From assembly GCA_963588905.1 (NCBI GenBank), contig CAVAJF010000032.1:1-64000 (forward strand): DNA of 64,000 bases, read 5' to 3'. Of this stretch, positions 43,002-51,407 are shown one piece after another; within the stretch, counting starts at the first letter, position 1; every line of letters begins with the position of its first letter. This DNA comes from Butyricicoccus_A sp963588905. GTDB taxonomy: Bacteria > Bacillota > Clostridia > Oscillospirales > Butyricicoccaceae. The notes below the pieces were generated by a model. The model was not told where the DNA came from. It worked only from the letters and a program-made list of their open reading frames with translations, and ran no database searches. The position numbers and the translations under genes were made by a program.

Positions 43002-44180
43002 TCAGCGTGTGAACACTTCCTCACAAATTTGGTCAGATTCTTTTCCGCAGATATGCGCCAGTGCGTCACAGAATTTTCGCATCTGGCGTGTTGATTGAAA
43101 CCATCCCGGCGAAAGACGCACGGTTCCGGTTTCAAGTGTTCCTGCTGTACGATGAGCAAGCGGCGCACAGTGCAATCCCGCACGGACACAGATGTTTTGC
43201 TCGGCCAATCGCTGTGCAATAGTCTCACACGGCAGCTGACGACACGTAAAAGACAGGACGCCGGTTTGCTGTTGTGGTTTTGGTGAGAGATATAGCGTAA
43301 TACCGGGGATTTCCCGCAGCCTTTCCACAGCTGCATCGCGCAGGCGGCACTCCCAAGCGGCAATTTCCGTCTCACCTAATTTGGATATAAACTGCAACCC
43401 TTCAAACAATCCGGCAATCCCTGCGAGATTGACAGTGCCGGCTTCCAGCCGATCCGGCAAAAAGTCTGGCATGTCCGTCTGCTCGGACAGACTGCCAGTG
43501 CCGCCGAGCAGCAGCGGTGCAGGAAGATCCTGTGACAGCCATAACAAAATTCCTGTTCCTGGTGGAGCATATAAGCCCTTGTGGCCGGGCATTCCGACAG
43601 CCGCGAGGCTGTGCAGCTGCGAGACAGAAAGAGGAATCACACCGGCGGATTGTGAAGCATCTAAAATAAGAGGAATTCCATGCTTCGTCAATAGCGCATC
43701 CAGTGGCTCCAGCGGCTGAATATAACCAAATACATTGGAAACATGACATAACACGAAACAATCTGCGCCGTCTGCAATTGCCTTTTGCGCCTGTTCTAAC
43801 AGCAGATCATCATTCCACAGTTCGCTTTTGAGTATCGTGAGTTTGATATTTTGACGTTTGACCAGATCCAATACAGGGCGATACACCGCGTTGTGTTCCA
43901 AACCGGAAATGGCAATATGGCGACAGGTTTGCGCCATGGCATACAGTGCCATATTGAGTGCTTGTGTGGCGTTTGCGGTAAAAATCACACGGCGCGGATC
44001 GGAAACATCAAATAGCTGCGCCGCCAGCCGTCGGGTATCATATACAATATCTGCGCCCAGCATCGCAGGCGGATGAGCACTTCTGCCGACGCCTCCGGCG
44101 TGCCGCATTGCCCAGCGCATCGCGTGGGCTACCGCAGGCGGCTTTTCCAGTGTTGTCGCTGCATTATCCAGATAAATCAT
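43002..44180 (-). CDS. Class V aminotransferase (cysteine desulfurase family)
   Basis: A 392-residue PLP enzyme. The N-terminus YLDNAATTLEKPP is typical of NifS/SufS-type proteins; the PLP lysine lies in GMPGHKGLYAPPGTG; RAGLHCAP near residue 345 supplies the catalytic Cys of group II desulfurases. It would release sulfur or selenium from cysteine or selenocysteine. A DUF3343 gene, a proposed sulfur/selenium carrier, overlaps its start by 17 bp. No Fe-S scaffold genes are nearby, so an Fe-S cluster assembly role is uncertain. Confidence 0.88.
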   Translation of the reverse strand: MIYLDNAATTLEKPPAVAHAMRWAMRHAGGVGRSAHPPAMLGADIVYDTRRLAAQLFDVSDPRRVIFTANATQALNMALYAMAQTCRHIAISGLEHNAVYRPVLDLVKRQNIKLTILKSELWNDDLLLEQAQKAIADGADCFVLCHVSNVFGYIQPLEPLDALLTKHGIPLILDASQSAGVIPLSVSQLHSLAAVGMPGHKGLYAPPGTGILLWLSQDLPAPLLLGGTGSLSEQTDMPDFLPDRLEAGTVNLAGIAGLFEGLQFISKLGETEIAAWECRLRDAAVERLREIPGITLYLSPKPQQQTGVLSFTCRQLPCETIAQRLAEQNICVRAGLHCAPLAHRTAGTLETGTVRLSPGWFQSTRQMRKFCDALAHICGKESDQICEEVFTR

Positions 44181-44403
44181 CAGAATTCCCCCAGCACCAC
44201 TCGATGTCCGTCACATGTTTCAAGCAGGACTTTGCTCGTGCAGTATCTTTGTCATCTATGGCAATCGCCCAGGCACACGATGGCAGTTGCTTGGAACGTG
44301 GCGGGCGCGTTGGATTGTTGGCAATGCCGCAGGCGGACAGAGTATGAGAGAGCTGCCATGCCTCGCTCTGCGACCGACTTAAAATCAGACGTTTGGATTT
44401 CAT
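44164..44403 (-). CDS. DUF3343 family protein, putative S/Se carrier
   Basis: A 79-residue protein. SRSQSEAWQLSHTLSACGIA, a PSCAWAIAI segment corresponding to the SCG motif of the family, and a C-terminal helix match DUF3343. ATG 44403 is spaced 8 bp from GGAGG; a GTG at 44412 is less likely. Overlap with the desulfurase-like gene suggests that it accepts the mobilised sulfur or selenium on its cysteines (inference). Confidence 0.75.
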   Translation of the reverse strand: MKSKRLILSRSQSEAWQLSHTLSACGIANNPTRPPRSKQLPSCAWAIAIDDKDTARAKSCLKHVTDIEWCWGNSDDLSG

Positions 44404-44471
44404 ATTCCGCACCTCCGAAAAGTTTCCTCTCTATCAGTATAAGAAAATGGTGCAGGATTTGTGCCTGTCCC

Positions 44472-44500
44472 TTGCAAATATTCGCTGATTGTGATAGGAT
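44472..44500 (+). promoter_or_regulatory. Promoter of the DUF815 gene
   Basis: TTGCAA (44472-44477), 17-bp spacer and TAGGAT (44495-44500). Confidence 0.6.
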
Positions 44501-44537
44501 TAAAAAATTGAAAGCAATTGAAAAGGGTGAATCACAC

Positions 44538-45773
44538 ATGAATAGTACAACACTTCGCCTGCGCATGGAGTCGCTGACGGTTCTCAGTAATCTGCGCAAC
44601 ACAGAAGTATATAAGGCCTATGAAGACACCATGTCTGCTCTGTACACTACACCGGTAGACTTTTGTCAGAAATATGCAAAGCTTTGCCGGTTTCATTTTG
44701 AAAATCGCGATCTTGGCAAGCTGCTTGCGCAAGAGATTCATTTTGATACCAACGTACTGACCAAGCAGCTCAACGAGCCGCTGTCGGCAGAGATCCGTAA
44801 GGCGATTGATTTTGATCTATATACTGTCAATACGCTGATTTCTCTGTCCGGCGCAGACTTTTTAGAGTTTGCAGGCAAGGCATATCCGAAGCTGAGCGGT
44901 GCACTGAATGAACTGCCGACTTTTGCAGCAGGCTCTCCGCTGCCGTTTGGCAATTGTGAAGGCTTGTGCCAGCTGTACCGCAAGCAGGGATATGGCTACT
45001 TTGCCCGCGCCAATGCATACCAGATTGTGGACAATCAGTTCCAGCCGATTGAGCATCCGGATCCGATCCGTTTGACCGACTTGAAGGGTTATGCACTGGA
45101 GAAAAAGACCATTCGTGATAATACACTGGCTTTGCTGGCTGGCAGAACGTCCAATAACATTCTGCTGTATGGCGATAAGGGCTGCGGCAAATCATCTACC
45201 GTCAAGGCGATTGCCAATGAATATGCAGACCGCGGTTTGAAAATTATTGAGATGCCGATGTCGGAAATTCAGGCATTCCCAATGATTTGCGAACGCATTG
45301 CGCACAGCCCATTCAAGTTTATTCTGTTCTTGGATGACTTGACCTTCAATTCGGAAGATGAACGATTTGTCGCGTTGAAAGCCTTTATTGAGGGCGGCGT
45401 TGCCGGTAAGCCGAATAATTTGGTTATCTATGCGACGTCCAACCGCAGACATATTATCCGCGAAAAGTTCTCCGAGCGCGAAGGCGACGATATTCATCGC
45501 CGTGACGCAATGGAGTCCGCAGCATCTCTGTCCGATCGTTTTGGCATTCAGATTACGTTCTCCAAGCCGGTAAAGAACGAATATCTGTCCATTGTCGAAC
45601 AGCTCGCAGAGGATTACGGCTTGACCCTCCCGCAGGACAAGCTGCATTTGCTTGCAGAGCGTTTTGCGACGCGCAGAGGCGGACGCTCCCCGCGTACAGC
45701 TCGCCAGTTCATCATGCATCAGCTTGCGCTGGAAAACGGCGAAGCAGAGGACGGAAAGGAAGAGCAGGAATAA
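44538..45773 (+). CDS. DUF815 family AAA ATPase
   Basis: A 411-residue protein. An N-terminal helical region of ~190 residues precedes an ATPase domain with Walker A LYGDKGCGKSS, Walker B ILFLDDLTF, a sensor-like YATSNRRH and the DUF815 hallmark DRFGIQITF. The role of the family is unknown; the resemblance is to AAA+ MoxR/DnaA-like loaders. The true start is ATG 44538 after AAAAGGGTG; the open frame extends back to 44073 across the promoter and opposite-strand genes, which is not coding. Confidence 0.88.
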   Translation: MNSTTLRLRMESLTVLSNLRNTEVYKAYEDTMSALYTTPVDFCQKYAKLCRFHFENRDLGKLLAQEIHFDTNVLTKQLNEPLSAEIRKAIDFDLYTVNTLISLSGADFLEFAGKAYPKLSGALNELPTFAAGSPLPFGNCEGLCQLYRKQGYGYFARANAYQIVDNQFQPIEHPDPIRLTDLKGYALEKKTIRDNTLALLAGRTSNNILLYGDKGCGKSSTVKAIANEYADRGLKIIEMPMSEIQAFPMICERIAHSPFKFILFLDDLTFNSEDERFVALKAFIEGGVAGKPNNLVIYATSNRRHIIREKFSEREGDDIHRRDAMESAASLSDRFGIQITFSKPVKNEYLSIVEQLAEDYGLTLPQDKLHLLAERFATRRGGRSPRTARQFIMHQLALENGEAEDGKEEQE

Positions 45774-45781
45774 AACTATGG

Positions 45782-45814
45782 ACTCTCAGCAGATGCTTCT
45801 GCTGGGAGTTTTTT
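45782..45814 (+). terminator. Intrinsic terminator after the DUF815 gene
   Basis: ACTCTCAGCAGA / TCTGCTGGGAGT stem followed by TTTTTAT. Confidence 0.88.
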
Positions 45815-45853
45815 ATCCCATTGTCGTTTTGAACGGTATAGATACGCGGGTGA

Positions 45854-45908
45854 TTTACTTTTTCTGCATCTTGCGGTATAATAAGCGACACAAGGGAGCA
45901 AGCTCCCT
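45854..45908 (+). promoter_or_regulatory. Promoter of the FAD oxidoreductase gene with downstream palindrome
   Basis: TTTACT (45854-45859), 17-bp spacer and perfect TATAAT (45877-45882). AGGGAGC-AA-GCTCCCT (45893-45908) overlaps the expected early transcript and may be an operator or a 5' hairpin. Confidence 0.6.
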
Positions 45909-45948
45909 CGGATGGATTGGAAAGTTTGTGAACGCAAAGGAATAATAC

Positions 45949-47556
45949 ATGTCAATTTTAGTTGGAAATATCAGACTGCCGTTGGAGGCTGCGGATGCAG
46001 AGGCCTTGGAAGCGGCGGCAAAAAAGTGCGGACTTTCTATGCGAGAGCTTCGTGGTGCACACATTTATCGCTCGTCTATTGACGCGCGACGCGGCAGAAT
46101 CACCCGTGTTTTGTCTGTTATGCTTGATTTGGCGGAACCGGCACAGGAACAAGCGGTGATTGATCGCGTCGGAAAGTCGGATGTCCGGCTGAAAACGCCT
46201 GCGCAGAAACCTGTTCCGACGGGTACCGAGCAGATGATGCATCGCCCGATTGTCGTAGGATTTGGCCCTGGCGGCTTGTTTGCTGCCTATGTTTTGGCAA
46301 AGAATGGCTATCGTCCGCGCGTTTTTGAGCGCGGACAGGCGATAGACAGTCGTGACCGCGCGGTTGATGCCTTTTTTTCCGGCGGCGCTTTTGATCCGGC
46401 CAGCAATATTCAGTTCGGTGAAGGCGGCGCGGGCGCTTATTCTGACGGCAAATTAACAACGCGCATCAATGACCCGATGAGCGAGTGGGTTTTGCGGACG
46501 TTTGTCGAGCATGGAGCCCCGAAAGAAATTTTGTATCAGGCGAAGCCGCATATCGGCACAGACATTCTCAAGCGCGTGGTGCGCTCCATGCGCGAAGAAA
46601 TCATTCGCTTAGGCGGAGAGGTTCAGTTTGGCTGTACGCTGACTGGCGTGCGCAGTCAGAACGGCACACTCACGGCCGCGGTCATTGATGGACAGGAGAT
46701 TGCCTGTGAGCGTTTGATTTTGGCGATTGGCCACAGTGCACGCGACACCTTTGAACAGCTGCTGCACAATGGCGTGTATCTGGAACCGAAGCCGTTTTCC
46801 GTTGGCGCACGTATCGAACACTTGCAGGAGGATTTGAATGCCAGTCTGTATGGCAAGCTGGCGGGACATCCCGCTCTGCCGCCGGCGGAATATACGCTGT
46901 CACATCGAGAAAACGGACGAGCATGTTATTCGTTTTGCATGTGTCCGGGAGGCCATGTCGTTGCGGCACAGAGTGAGCCGGATTCCATCGTGACGAATGG
47001 CATGAGCTATCATGCGCGGGATGGACGCAATGCGAACGCAGCTATTGTCGTCTCGGTCAATCCTTCGGATTTCCCGACTGCTGACGCTTTAGGCGGCGTG
47101 GCTTTTCAGCGAGAAATCGAACGCAAAGCCTTTGCGTTGACTGGCGGCTACCGTGCGCCGTGCCAGAAAGTCGGTGACTTTTTGGCTGGAAACCCTTCCC
47201 GCAAGCACGGACGGGTTGCACCGACTTACCCAATTGGTGTACAATATACCTCACTGACAGGCGTACTGCCGGAGTTTGTAATCCAGCACATGCAGGTGGG
47301 ACTGCGGCAATTTGGCAGAAAAATTCGCGGATTTGATGCGCCGGATGCACTTTTGACCGCACCGGAAACCCGCACAAGCTCGCCGGTTCGCATCACGCGG
47401 CAGGACAACCGACACAGCGTGCAGCTTGTCGGTCTTATTCCGTGCGGTGAGGGTGCAGGCTATGCTGGCGGCATTATGAGTGCTGCTGTAGATGGCATTG
47501 GCTGTGCCAAGGAAATTTTACAAACATTTCGTCCTCTCGAAGAAAGGAGAGATTGA
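45949..47556 (+). CDS. NAD(P)/FAD-dependent oxidoreductase (COG2509 type)
   Basis: A 535-residue flavoprotein. After an ~85-residue N-terminal domain, the FAD Rossmann motif is VVGFGPGGLFAAYVLAKNG; GEGGAGAYSDGKLTTR and the final GLIPCGEGAGYAGGIMSAAVDG are hallmarks of this uncharacterised dehydrogenase family. The substrate is unknown. It is followed within 5 bp by an RseC-like gene, suggesting a shared redox task. Confidence 0.9.
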   Translation: MSILVGNIRLPLEAADAEALEAAAKKCGLSMRELRGAHIYRSSIDARRGRITRVLSVMLDLAEPAQEQAVIDRVGKSDVRLKTPAQKPVPTGTEQMMHRPIVVGFGPGGLFAAYVLAKNGYRPRVFERGQAIDSRDRAVDAFFSGGAFDPASNIQFGEGGAGAYSDGKLTTRINDPMSEWVLRTFVEHGAPKEILYQAKPHIGTDILKRVVRSMREEIIRLGGEVQFGCTLTGVRSQNGTLTAAVIDGQEIACERLILAIGHSARDTFEQLLHNGVYLEPKPFSVGARIEHLQEDLNASLYGKLAGHPALPPAEYTLSHRENGRACYSFCMCPGGHVVAAQSEPDSIVTNGMSYHARDGRNANAAIVVSVNPSDFPTADALGGVAFQREIERKAFALTGGYRAPCQKVGDFLAGNPSRKHGRVAPTYPIGVQYTSLTGVLPEFVIQHMQVGLRQFGRKIRGFDAPDALLTAPETRTSSPVRITRQDNRHSVQLVGLIPCGEGAGYAGGIMSAAVDGIGCAKEILQTFRPLEERRD

Positions 47557-47560
47557 TTTT

Positions 47561-47962
47561 ATGCAGCAAACAGCGACAGTGACAAAGCTGTTGTCCGGCA
47601 ATCAAGCGGAGCTTACCGTACATCGGCAGACTGCTTGCGGACATGATTGTTCTAAATGTGGAGGCTGTGGGGAGCTGGTGACGAAGCCGATTACCGTCAT
47701 TGCAGATAACTCCATCGGTGCGGACATCGGAGACACGGTTGTGATTACAGGCAGCTCAAAACAAGTGCTCGGCTTGGCAACCGTGGTATATGTCATTCCG
47801 ATTGTCTTGTTTTTTGCTCTGTATGCGATTGCAGCAGTTGCTGCACTTCCAATTCCGGAACTGTGGGGCGGCGTAGGCTTTTTCCTCGGTATTGCCGGTG
47901 CGCTTCTGATGAACAAGCACCAGAAGAACAAAAAGCCGATTTACACTATTTCTAAACTGTAA
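47561..47962 (+). CDS. SoxR-reducing system RseC family protein
   Basis: A 133-residue membrane protein. The N-terminal part has a compact cysteine motif CGHDCSKCGGCG (residues about 24-35), followed by a small beta domain (IGADIGDTVVITGSS) and two membrane helices (VVYVIPIVLFFALYAIAAVAAL and a second one). RseC relatives take part in electron transfer at Rnf/Rsx complexes. Here it is paired with an FAD oxidoreductase. ATG 47561 has AAAGGAGAG upstream. Confidence 0.85.
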   Translation: MQQTATVTKLLSGNQAELTVHRQTACGHDCSKCGGCGELVTKPITVIADNSIGADIGDTVVITGSSKQVLGLATVVYVIPIVLFFALYAIAAVAALPIPELWGGVGFFLGIAGALLMNKHQKNKKPIYTISKL

Positions 47963-47967
47963 ATTTT

Positions 47968-47997
47968 CAAGGCTGGCGCGTGCGTCAGCCTTGTATT
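47968..47997 (+). terminator. Probable terminator after the RseC-like gene
   Basis: CAAGGCTG / CAGCCTTG stem with a GC-rich loop, followed by a weak TATTCT tail. Confidence 0.55.
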
Positions 47998-48042
47998 CTG
48001 GGCAAAGATACAGTAAAATGGTATTTGAGGTGAAGAAATACC

Positions 48043-48927
48043 ATGTTCGGATTTGTTCGACCGCTGCGCGGAGAACTTAAGGTGCGGGAGTGGGAGCGCT
48101 TTCAGAGCGTTTACTGCGGCCTGTGCCACACCATTCGCCGCCGGTACGGCTTTGCGCAAACGCTGATGCTCAGCTATGACTGCACCTATCTCGCACTGGT
48201 GCTGGATGCGTTGGAACCATGCGGCGGCGAACAGAGCAAGTGCCGGTGTATCATGCACCCCTTTCGCCGCAGAACCTGTGCCAAGCAAAGCGATGGCATG
48301 ATTCGGGCGGCAGCTGTCAGTGTGATTTTGTGCTGGCATAAACTGGCGGATACTATTGCCGATGAGCGCGGCATCAAGAAACTTGCTGCGCGGATGTTTC
48401 GGCTCTTTCTTCGTCGGGGATACAGAAAGGCGGCGGCAGAGCTGCCCGCTTTTGATCGAGAGACGCGGGACTGTTTGGAAAGCCTGAACGCGCTGGAACG
48501 ACAGAAAACGTCGTCACTTGACCGCCCTGCTGATGCTTTCGCGTCGATTTTGCGGGCAGCGGTTGCAGATTGGCATACAGACAGCCGTATTTTACAGGAA
48601 ATATTTTACCATGTGGGCAGATGGATTTATCTTGTCGATGCCTGCGATGACATACAAGAAGATTTTGCGTCCGGCAGCTACAATCCGGTGCTGTTGCGCT
48701 GGGAGATGACACAGCCGACTTTGCTGCCGCCGGTGAAAGACGCGATGCAGCATACACTGCTGCAGTCGCTCGCAGCGGCATATCACGCATATATTTTATT
48801 GCATCCATTGCGCGATGCGGGGATTATAGAGAATATTTTGTGCCAAGGACTGCCTGAGGTAACACGGCTGGTCTTGGACGGCACATTTTCAAATCATGGA
48901 GGAAAGAACAGGCATGGATCCTTATAA
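48043..48927 (+). CDS. DUF5685 family protein
   Basis: A 294-residue helical protein of unknown function. Cysteines cluster near the N-terminus: Cys25/Cys28 (YCGLCH), Cys67/Cys69 and Cys79, a likely metal site. Near residue 200 is LVDACDDIQEDF, which looks like the aspartate-rich motif of prenyl-synthase-like helical folds. Start ATG 48043 after GAGGTGAAG. Its end overlaps the J-domain gene by 14 bp, implying coupled expression. Confidence 0.8.
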   Translation: MFGFVRPLRGELKVREWERFQSVYCGLCHTIRRRYGFAQTLMLSYDCTYLALVLDALEPCGGEQSKCRCIMHPFRRRTCAKQSDGMIRAAAVSVILCWHKLADTIADERGIKKLAARMFRLFLRRGYRKAAAELPAFDRETRDCLESLNALERQKTSSLDRPADAFASILRAAVADWHTDSRILQEIFYHVGRWIYLVDACDDIQEDFASGSYNPVLLRWEMTQPTLLPPVKDAMQHTLLQSLAAAYHAYILLHPLRDAGIIENILCQGLPEVTRLVLDGTFSNHGGKNRHGSL

Positions 48928-49558
48928 GGTACTCGGCGTTTCGCCGTCTGCGTCAGAAGATGAGATTAAACGCGCTTATCGAGACTTAGCGCGGAAATAT
49001 CATCCGGACAATTATATCAATAATCCGTTGGCGGATTTGGCAAAAGAAAAGATGCAGGAAATCAATGACGCCTACGACACGGTGATGAAACAGCGGCAGA
49101 ATGGCGGCGGCAGCTCGTATACACGCAGCTCAGGCTCTGCCGGCAGCGGCTATACTAACGGGTACAACAATGCCGGTGGCTATAACGGCTATTCCTCCAG
49201 CTATACCGGCTCCAATGCCGGTGTATACGTGCAGGTACGCAACGCGATTAACGTAGGCAATATTGGTATGGCAGAAGAACTGCTGTCACGAATCTCCAAT
49301 CGAGATGCCGAGTGGCATTTCCTGCGGTCGAATATCTGCTATCGTAAGGGATGGTTTGACGAAGCAGTGCAGGAAATCAATCAGGCATGCGCGATGGCAC
49401 CGAATAATATGGAGTATCGTCGGATGCAAAATGTCCTGAGCAACAGCTCTGCATATGGCGGCTATCGCCCGATGCAGCAAAATGACGCAGCAGACTGCTG
49501 TATGCAGCTGGCGTGTCTAAACTGCCTGTGTAGCTGCTGTGGAGGCGGCAGCTGTTAA
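48914..49558 (+). CDS. J-domain protein with Gly/Ser linker and Cys-rich tail
   Basis: A 214-residue DnaJ-like co-chaperone. Residues 1-60 form a J domain (DPYKVLGVSPSASEDEIKRAYRDLARKYHPDNY) with the HPD motif that stimulates Hsp70 ATPase. A low-complexity Gly/Ser/Tyr/Asn linker follows, then a TPR-like helical segment (AEELLSRISNRDAEWHFLRS), then a tail with eight cysteines in the last 22 residues. There is no DnaJ zinc-finger domain, so it is a specialised J protein. ATG 48914 is 11 bp after AGGAAAG; ATG 48896 is possible. Confidence 0.88.
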   Translation: MDPYKVLGVSPSASEDEIKRAYRDLARKYHPDNYINNPLADLAKEKMQEINDAYDTVMKQRQNGGGSSYTRSSGSAGSGYTNGYNNAGGYNGYSSSYTGSNAGVYVQVRNAINVGNIGMAEELLSRISNRDAEWHFLRSNICYRKGWFDEAVQEINQACAMAPNNMEYRRMQNVLSNSSAYGGYRPMQQNDAADCCMQLACLNCLCSCCGGGSC

Positions 49559-49577
49559 AGAAAACGAGGCGAGAACC

Positions 49578-50081
49578 ATGGAAAAACACAACAATACATT
49601 GACATTCTGCGCGATGATGGTTGCGCTCAGTGTAGTCGTGATGCTGCTCGGCTCACTGCTGCCGGGAATGCGTTTGACAGTAGCGGCACTGGCGGGCGTG
49701 ATTGCGGTGCTCGCTGTGATACGCGGCAATTTGGGTTATGGCGTCCTCACAGTACTTGCTACAGCGATACTGTCATTTCTGCTGCTCCCATCCAAAGAAG
49801 TCGCGTTGATTTATGCGGCATTTTTTGGCCCGTATACCATTGTCAAAAATCTCATCGAGCGTATACACCGTCAGCCTGTCGAATGGATTCTCAAGCTGCT
49901 GTTTTGCGGTGTGATGACGATTTTACTGCTTGTTGTGTCCAGCTCGTTGTTGAATCTTGTGCCAGCTGTGCTGGCAAAGCACACCTGGATGCTGCTGCCG
50001 ATCATTTTGGTCGTTTTTGTTTTGTATGATATTGCATTTTCTAAAATCATTGCGTATTTATTTGAACGCATACGCTGGTGA
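49578..50081 (+). CDS. Small polytopic membrane protein
   Basis: A 167-residue protein with about five hydrophobic helices and few charged loops (FCAMMVALSVVVMLLGSLLPG; LTVLATAILSFLLLP; IILVVFVLYDIAFSKIIAYLF). The N-terminal pattern resembles ECF-type S components and related small membrane proteins, but I cannot assign a family. It is 19 bp after the J-domain gene, so probably in its operon. Confidence 0.75.
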   Translation: MEKHNNTLTFCAMMVALSVVVMLLGSLLPGMRLTVAALAGVIAVLAVIRGNLGYGVLTVLATAILSFLLLPSKEVALIYAAFFGPYTIVKNLIERIHRQPVEWILKLLFCGVMTILLLVVSSSLLNLVPAVLAKHTWMLLPIILVVFVLYDIAFSKIIAYLFERIRW

Positions 50082-50150
50082 AATTATACAAAGATATAAA
50101 TCTGATTTAAAAAATATTTAGATAATTATCATGAAAATGGCCCGTTTTGC

Positions 50151-50180
50151 TTGAACAAAAGCAAGGCGGGCTGTTACAAT
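50151..50180 (+). promoter_or_regulatory. Promoter of the yicC-thiN operon
   Basis: TTGAAC (50151-50156), 18-bp spacer and TACAAT (50175-50180). It overlaps a stem-loop (GCCCGTTTTGCTT / AAGCAAGGCGGGC, about 50139-50171) that may end upstream transcription. Confidence 0.6.
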
Positions 50181-50255
50181 ATACTAGAGAACCCTTTTCG
50201 AGCGTATAGCGAACAGAAAAAGGGACGCTAAAATCATCAAATAGGAGGAATTTCC

Positions 50256-51131
50256 TTGAAAAGCATGACTGGATACGGACGAGCACGACAGATGCTGCAT
50301 GACCGCGACATCACCGTTGAGCTTCGTTCTGTCAACCACCGCTATCTGGATGTCAATGTAAAGGCCCCGCGCATGTACGGCTTTTTGGAAGAAGCGGTTA
50401 AGACTGCTGTCGGCAAGATGATTGCCCGCGGCAAAGTGGATGTGTATGTCACAATTGATGCTAGTGCATCCGATGATGTGAAAATTTCGCTCAATCACAA
50501 GCTGCTGGAGAATTATCTGGAGCTGCTGCATGAGATGCGCGACACGTATCAGATGCAGGACGACATCAGTGTGATGGCAGCATCTCGTCTGCCGGATGTT
50601 TTTTCTACAGAAAAGCAGGAAGCAGATGCGGATGAGCTGACAGCGGATGTCTTGCAGGTACTCGAAGCCGCAGGCGCAGATTTCTGCGAAATGCGTGCGC
50701 GTGAAGGCGAAAAGATGAAGGAAGATGTGCTGTCCCGCGAGCAGACCATTCTCGGCTATGTCGCTGAGATTGAAAAGCGTTCGCCGCAGGCAGTCGAGGA
50801 ATATCGCGCGAAGCTGACCGCTCGCATGAATGAAATTCTGGCAGATACGACGATTGATCCGCAGCGGATTTTGGCAGAGGCAGCTATTTATGCTGACCGT
50901 ACCGCGGTAGACGAAGAATCCGTGCGTTTGCGCAGCCACATGCATCAGCTGGAAATCATGGCAGCGGAAGAAAAGCCGGTGGGACGCAAGCTGGACTTCT
51001 TGGTACAGGAGATGAACCGCGAAGCCAACACAATTGGTTCCAAGGCAAATGACATGGAAATGGCAAAGATTGTCGTGGACATCAAGGCTGAAATTGAAAA
51101 GATCCGCGAGCAGATCCAGAATATTGAGTAA
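50256..51131 (+). CDS. YicC/YloC family endoribonuclease
   Basis: A 291-residue protein: KSMTGYGRARQ at the N-terminus, LRSVNHRYLDVNVKAP, and the C-terminal DUF1732 signature KLDFLVQEMNREANTIGSKA. YicC proteins are single-strand RNA endonucleases acting on small RNAs and mRNA. Start TTG 50256 after AGGAGGAA. It leads the operon; the yicC-remA-gmk-rpoZ order is conserved in Firmicutes. Confidence 0.95.
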   Translation: MKSMTGYGRARQMLHDRDITVELRSVNHRYLDVNVKAPRMYGFLEEAVKTAVGKMIARGKVDVYVTIDASASDDVKISLNHKLLENYLELLHEMRDTYQMQDDISVMAASRLPDVFSTEKQEADADELTADVLQVLEAAGADFCEMRAREGEKMKEDVLSREQTILGYVAEIEKRSPQAVEEYRAKLTARMNEILADTTIDPQRILAEAAIYADRTAVDEESVRLRSHMHQLEIMAAEEKPVGRKLDFLVQEMNREANTIGSKANDMEMAKIVVDIKAEIEKIREQIQNIE

Positions 51132-51143
51132 CGGAGGCTTTCC

Positions 51144-51407
51144 ATGAAGCTCATTAACATTGGATTTGGCAATATGATTTCTGCGGATCGTCTTATTGCG
51201 ATTGTCTCGCCGGATTCTGCGCCGATTAAGCGCACGGTACAGGAGGCGCGTGACCGCAATATGCTGATCGATGCGACCTATGGCAGACGAACCCGCGCAG
51301 TCATTATTATGGACAGCGATCATGTTGTGCTGTCTGCGATTCTTCCGGAGACGATTTCGGGCAGAATGGACAGCCGCAGCACAGAGGAGGAGAAAAACGA
51401 TGTCTGA
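51144..51407 (+). CDS. remA: RemA-like regulator (DUF370)
   Basis: An 87-residue protein: MKLINIGFGNMISADRLIAIVSPDSAPIKR, with ATYGRRTRAVIIMDSDHVVLSA following. In Bacillus RemA is an octameric DNA-binding activator of biofilm genes and osmoprotection; in Clostridia its role is less clear. It follows yicC by 12 bp and overlaps gmk by 8 bp. Confidence 0.92.
   Translation: MKLINIGFGNMISADRLIAIVSPDSAPIKRTVQEARDRNMLIDATYGRRTRAVIIMDSDHVVLSAILPETISGRMDSRSTEEEKNDV

Noticed and set aside
44073..44537. N-terminal extension of the DUF815 frame
   Set aside because: The open frame crosses the DUF3343 and desulfurase genes on the other strand and the DUF815 promoter; the true start at 44538 has a ribosome site and the family N-terminus.
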